Positions 59,291 through 64,000 of a DNA stretch of 64,000 nucleotides are shown here, in pieces. The stretch covers positions 72,771,416 to 72,835,415 of the forward strand of contig CM049315.1 of the NCBI GenBank assembly GCA_026874595.1, in the 5' to 3' direction. Positions within the stretch are counted from its first letter, which is position 1. The number at the start of each line of letters is the position of its first letter. A program made the position numbers and the translations under genes. Source of the stretch: Sipunculus nudus (Eukaryota > Annelida > Sipuncula > Golfingiida > Sipunculidae). The notes under the pieces are model-generated. The model saw nothing but the letters and a program-made list of their open reading frames with translations, did no database searches and had not been told where the DNA came from.

Positions 59291-61289
59291 TAGACACGAA
59301 GTCTAAGGTCCATACATGTCAGGTAATTGCTTATGATAAGGTTGTTATAGCAATCTAAGTGTCGACAGTATAAGGAGGCCTATGAATGTTGTTTACATTT
59401 CGTTTAAAAAATTAAATCACAATATTATAAATATGGCTGCCATTATGATGCTTACCTTGCGGTAAAGGCACATCCTTTCATTATATTTTAGTCATCACAT
59501 ATGAACTATTTATATAGATGCTACTATATACAATGGACCAGTGTCTTTTTCAGTGCAAATAAAGTCCTTCTGGAGCATTTACCGTATAACAATTGCTGAG
59601 AAGGTGCAGGAATAAGAATTGTATCTGAATCATTGATGAACTACTCTATTAATTTACTTGTATGACCGAATTGCTTTTTAACACATTGCTTTTTAACACA
59701 TTTTGGATTTTAACAGAAAAGGAAACTGGCCACATTTTGTAAAATTCAAAATAATAACCCAGGTGGCGGCAAAGAATTACCTTAAAGAATTAAATTAAGT
59801 CCTGGATTATTATAACTATGCCATCATCGTGTTTCATTTTTTTTATTATATCCTTTATATAAGTCCCGGTGTCGGTCAGCCTATTCAGGTAGAATACGTA
59901 TTGCATCAAACATAAAGCGACACCTGATACATATTAACAAAAAGCTGCACAGTGTATCAACTTCTGATTAAAAGATCGGTTGATAACATGTGAATAATAC
60001 GTAATGTTAAGATTTAAGCCCTAATTCGTATTTTTTTTCCTTAAGTTTACATACTGTATAGACTATTTGGCATTTATATCTCGACCTTGTTTTTAGACTT
60101 TGTTTCCCACATCAGCATCCCGTTATGTTTGCATTTTATGGGAAAGCTTATATGTAACATTCCATGTGTCATGTAATTGCATTTTTTTATGTTTTTGGGA
60201 ATGGAACAGGTGTGTAGGGAAACATCGCAATTAATTATTGTTGCTAGTTTAACGAAATTATAACTTAGGATACCGGCTGCATTAATTGCCTTCATATTGC
60301 TTATTCTGGTCAATAATACGGATCATGAGATGACCCTCATGAATTCGCCTTGATTAATATAACTCGGTTATAAATATAACTCTTCATCGCACACTACGAT
60401 CTGTGCTTCATTCCTTTTGAATATCCAAGGCTGTTTCGAAAGGGGTGACTAACCGTAGCCTACTGATTATATAAGACTTGATATCGGTCGGACTATTTAG
60501 ATAGAATACGCATTGCATTACCCCATAACCGATAAAATATTAACGTAACGCTTCATTCTTTGCAAGATCTTTGGATAATAATTTTGATAATAATTTGCCG
60601 GAAATTAAGAAATGGCTGTTAACCTGACCACCACAATTGCAAAAAAGGTGACTATTCATTTAATCATGTGTCATTGCATTTCAGTGATTTGTTAAGATGA
60701 TGCTTCACTCAAGGGCACATAGTTTCTTCTTTTTTTTTTCTTAAAAGTGTACTTTATTACATTTTATAGTATTCATGGATTAGAAAAAGTAAAATGGCGA
60801 ACATAAATCATTCAGATAGCTGCAATATGACTAACAGAATAGAGAAAAGCGAATCCTTTAATCCATTTAGCATTAACTATGACCATTGGGTATTTGGAGT
60901 TAATAGTGCTCATTTCCTGATCGTTTTTGTTAAACGATGATATGTAATCTATCAAGGGCTATATAAAATGGTTTTAATTGTGATTCCTGTTACCCCTTGT
61001 TCTGTCTGTATTGTGTTAACATATGACATATCCTTACTTATATGTTTTACTCTTTTAAGGAGTAAAATGTGAACTGTACAATATCAATACAAACTGGACT
61101 TGTAAAGTAAGATCTAGGAGAAATTTATTCTGTGACTATTGCCGACTATCCGATACAAACCATAAAATGCTGTGGTGGCAATTGACTAAAAATAATGAAA
61201 ATAATAATTGACGTGCCTTTACCGCCATTGAAGCGCCAAATTTAATAAAAAAAATAAAACATCATCTAAACAGGCTTGTTAAATGCAAT
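59291..61289. other. no gene seen; spacer between repeat arms
   Basis: AT-rich with no coding signal. An open frame on the minus strand at 60074-60313 has no supported homology. Within it, TATTCAGGTAGAATACGTATTGCAT (59882) and TATTTAGATAGAATACGCATTGCAT (60495), here named by position only as to their shared core AGAATACG, suggest a further local duplication about 610 bp apart. Confidence 0.4.
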
Positions 61290-61800
61290 AATTAGATGGG
61301 CACTTTATTGTTCTTGATGAAAAACTGATGTAGTTATGGTCACTTCAATTTCCACTATCCCTAATTTAATATTGCATCAACGTTATTTGTTCAGGTACTT
61401 TTACTTTGTGTAATCCGTAAACATATGTGAGCCTAATCTTTTGGTGTGTGGTAAAAACCTAAATCAGGCCATACATTGATCATTTGATCCATTTCCTCTA
61501 GCTATAGGAATAATGAGTCGTCACTTTCTATTTTTGGCCAAGGCGGTAATTTCATAACCTTTTGAACGGAGCTGACCTCAATACTGACCTTATTTGTTGA
61601 GCTTATTATCTGAACGGAGCACGATAAGTGACATGGCTTGATGGGTATTTTGTTATTCCTGGTTAAAAATTGATGGAGTTGTTGTCATTTTAATAACCCC
61701 TACAACTTCTTCCAAAAAAGTACAGAAAAAAACTTTAGTACAAAAAAGCCCGAAACCACGAATGAGTCATATTATATTCAATGATAACATCCTTAAAATA
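61290..61800 (-). repeat. inverted copy of the 58.1-59.3 kb repeat
   Basis: Reverse complement of the first direct unit: it reads TTGGTGTGTGGTAAAAACC, then GGAATAATGAGTCGTCACTTTC, CTGACCTCAATACTGA, TTGATGGGTATTTTGTTATTC and GTCATTTTAATA. The match to 58240-58530 is clear, so the region has a large imperfect inverted repeat with a 2-kb spacer. Confidence 0.75.
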
Positions 61801-62158
61801 GTATAGCCATATAGCAATAAGAAAAAATAGGTTTGGCTAATTAGTGGGGGGAGGGGGCAAGGAGGATCCCTCCCCCAGTGGACGACTGTATGTGGGTAGA
61901 GATTAAATTAACATTGAAGCAGGTGCTTTGGGAAAACAGCATGAATAATTTACGTTCTCGGTTTAATGAATTGCATACTAAGATGTGTAATTACATTTTT
62001 GTATGTTTTTGGGAATGTGACTCCTTAAAATTCTCCTTGTAAACTAGTATTCAATTTGTCACGAATGCTAGTCATTTGTTAACTATTAATGTGAATATTA
62101 TGTCAAAGTTTGAATATGCAGCACGTTTTTTATTTTATTGTAATCAAAATATAAAACA

Positions 62159-63154
62159 TCACGGAATACTCCAAATGTCATAAGCAACCTTCAGTACTCC
62201 AGATAAACATTTCTTCGTAAAGATAACAAGAGCTCTGAAAATACACAGAGGAATAAGCATTTAGATTTTACGCAGTTTACAAATTACGTTTGTCAAAATG
62301 CATTGAAAACAGGTATAGACCTTACCTGCCTGTCTCCTTAATGTTTCCATTTGCTGCTTTTTTCTTGTAATGAGCAACCTGAATGGTTACCTTGGAACAA
62401 GAAACGACGACAGAGGTTCTATCGGCCAGGTTTCTACCCAAGACTGCCTTATTCCGATAAAATAGGCTGTTATCAAATCATATCAATGTGAAATAACCCA
62501 GTAACCTTCGCATTAGTTTGAGTGATGAAGACTAATATATGGCTAAGTCAACACCGTTGGTACATCTAAAGCACAGAGACAGCATGTTTAGGTCACAATC
62601 ACCATCAGCGCATATTCTGATGTTCTACTTTCTTGTAATGATTTTTTTACTATTCGTAGTTTTGTTGGTAGTAAAAATCAAAATCTCTAATCATGGATAA
62701 ATTTGTGGCATATGTTGTAAGTCATTCTTTTGCTTCGTCAAACGTATCCACAATATCATATTATGAATATTTATATAATTTATTCATATAAACCTGTTAT
62801 TACCTATTCCCCTGATCATAGGTGACATTGGAGCCAGCAGAAATGCGTGAGCCTTGTAAGTGTGTTTAGCAATCCAGGCAGTATCACTTTTCTTTAATCT
62901 CTCTTCCAAGTCCTCGACTTGTTGTTTTATCTCAGTACTTAAACTGCGTCATAAAAAATCAAAACATGTGTATGATCTTACATTTATATTTAAAACAGGA
63001 ACTTTGAAAGTGAATGATTTATGAATAGAATAGGTAAATATATGGAAATTATAAAATTGTCACCTGATCCTCATTCTCCCAGACTAACATGAATCAGTAG
63101 AGAATGAAGTACACACTGTAAAGATATAATGATAGGCAGCAACTTATATCCCAT
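62159..63154 (-). pseudogene. copy 2 of the small four-exon gene; broken
   Basis: Same layout as copy 1: signal-like exon with ATG at 63152-63154 (MGYKLLPIIISLQCVLHSLL), 62814-62943 (STEIKQQVEDLEERLKK, then AWIAKHTYKAHAFLLAP), a third exon from 62326 (ending KVTIQVAHYKKKAANGNI then KETG) and 62159-62234 (ALVIFTKKCLSGVLKVAYDI then WSIP and stop). Here the second exon is open, but the third has lost its CAG acceptor and its first half is frame-shifted. The helix exon has a heptad-like pattern, possibly a short coiled coil. Final exons of both copies are exactly 76 nt and both open, so decay began after duplication or a third working copy exists elsewhere. Confidence 0.55.
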
Positions 63155-63790
63155 TGTTCAGAGATGTACGTGCTTGGCGAAATGCGGGATATACCAGAAT
63201 AAGAGAATGTACTGTCATAAAAACGTCGAGGGTAGAGTCCCTGCTGGCCCAAGGAAACCTTTCATAAACTGACGTAATCGTGAAATATTTTTTCTCATAA
63301 GCTTTTAATTATTTTGACAATATACAGTTTCTATCTCCCATTTGAAAAGACCTGGTTCATAGCCAATATTAACACAAGTCCAGAAAATATGTCTGATTGA
63401 ATGCACAATTTTACAATTAGCTTGTTTTTTATCATAATTGTACCTTTTTTTAATAGGGTCTGGTTCAATATTTTCAGTTTAGCCATCTTTATTTTAGGAA
63501 CATTCTGTCAGGGTTATAAAAAAGATGATATGAAATTCTGATAAGCCACACGGTCTTTGCTTATTAGCAGACAAATGATAAACACCGCGTCTTCCTTAAT
63601 ATGTCTTAGGAAACCTTCAACCTACTACACGTCTAAAAAAAGTCCATGACAACGTCAGTTGCTACAATCTTGTTTATATAAAACTAAATGAGACACCCTA
63701 AGACGATTGCACACAATGACCGCCCTCATTTGTCAAACTGCTCCTTGTTATGATCTTTTCTACAACCGGAAACAAATCTTCTGACCATTC
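62159..63790. repeat. segmental duplication, copy 2
   Basis: Partner of 53885-55810. The upstream part is clearly more diverged than the exons, for example around 63160-63690 where only scattered words align. Past 63790 nothing is recognised to the window end. Confidence 0.65.
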
Positions 63791-64000
63791 AAAAAATAGT
63801 GAACCGAAAAGCTATTTTGTAAAGATCATATGCGAAGATTTTCTTTTTCATTTAATAAAAGTCTCTGTAAACGTGGCTTACAGGTAAGGCTTTCACTCCA
63901 ATGAGTATTTGTTTAATTTATAAAAACCCGACAAAAAAGTCAGAGAAAGAACGTAAACTTATCGAGTTATGAATCCGGACGAGTCATACAAAATGTTGGA

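Overview
The window is animal nuclear DNA. Its genes are split by GT-AG introns, it is AT-rich, it carries many (TA)n and poly-G tracts, and it has a dense mix of Ty3/Gypsy, DIRS-like, LINE, tRNA-derived SINE and short inverted-repeat DNA elements. The repeat mix and the SLC16 expansion suggest a lophotrochozoan, most likely a bivalve mollusc, but no gene fixes the species.

The main host content is a minus-strand tandem cluster of monocarboxylate-transporter-like (SLC16/MCT) genes between about 9.3 and 47.9 kb. Two genes can be assembled completely from five coding exons with matching splice phases: MCT-B (31643-35415, 474 aa) and MCT-C (41039-45858, 496 aa). A third copy, MCT-A (about 19500-25549), keeps all five exons but carries a frameshift in exon 1, an insertion and a stop in exon 4, and a deletion in exon 5. 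A fourth locus is a lone intact exon 1 at 9344-9413. Upstream of B and C a matching non-coding block ends in a splice donor and probably marks the first 5' UTR exon and promoter. The 3' UTRs also match between copies, so whole transcription units were duplicated.

Left end (1-5.7 kb): a minus-strand Ty3/Gypsy element with Gag, protease, reverse transcriptase, RNase H and part of integrase, plus a tRNA-Ser-like primer site and the inner part of its 5' LTR. From 5.7 to 19.5 kb there are no clear genes. This stretch holds an array of CACGTG sites, SINE pieces, a transposon with 9-bp target duplications, a 562-bp-period tandem duplication with a small open frame, and a 1.64-kb element with long inverted ends. 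LINE pieces sit in MCT-A introns, and a broken DIRS-like element lies at 27.9-30.0 kb.

Right end (48-64 kb): two LINE fragments in opposite orientation, one with a poly(A) tail, then two decayed copies (53.9-55.8 and 62.2-63.8 kb) of a small four-exon, possibly secreted protein gene. Between those copies are three diverged direct repeats and one inverted copy of the same repeat (58.1-61.8 kb). The large remaining stretches show no coding signal I can support.
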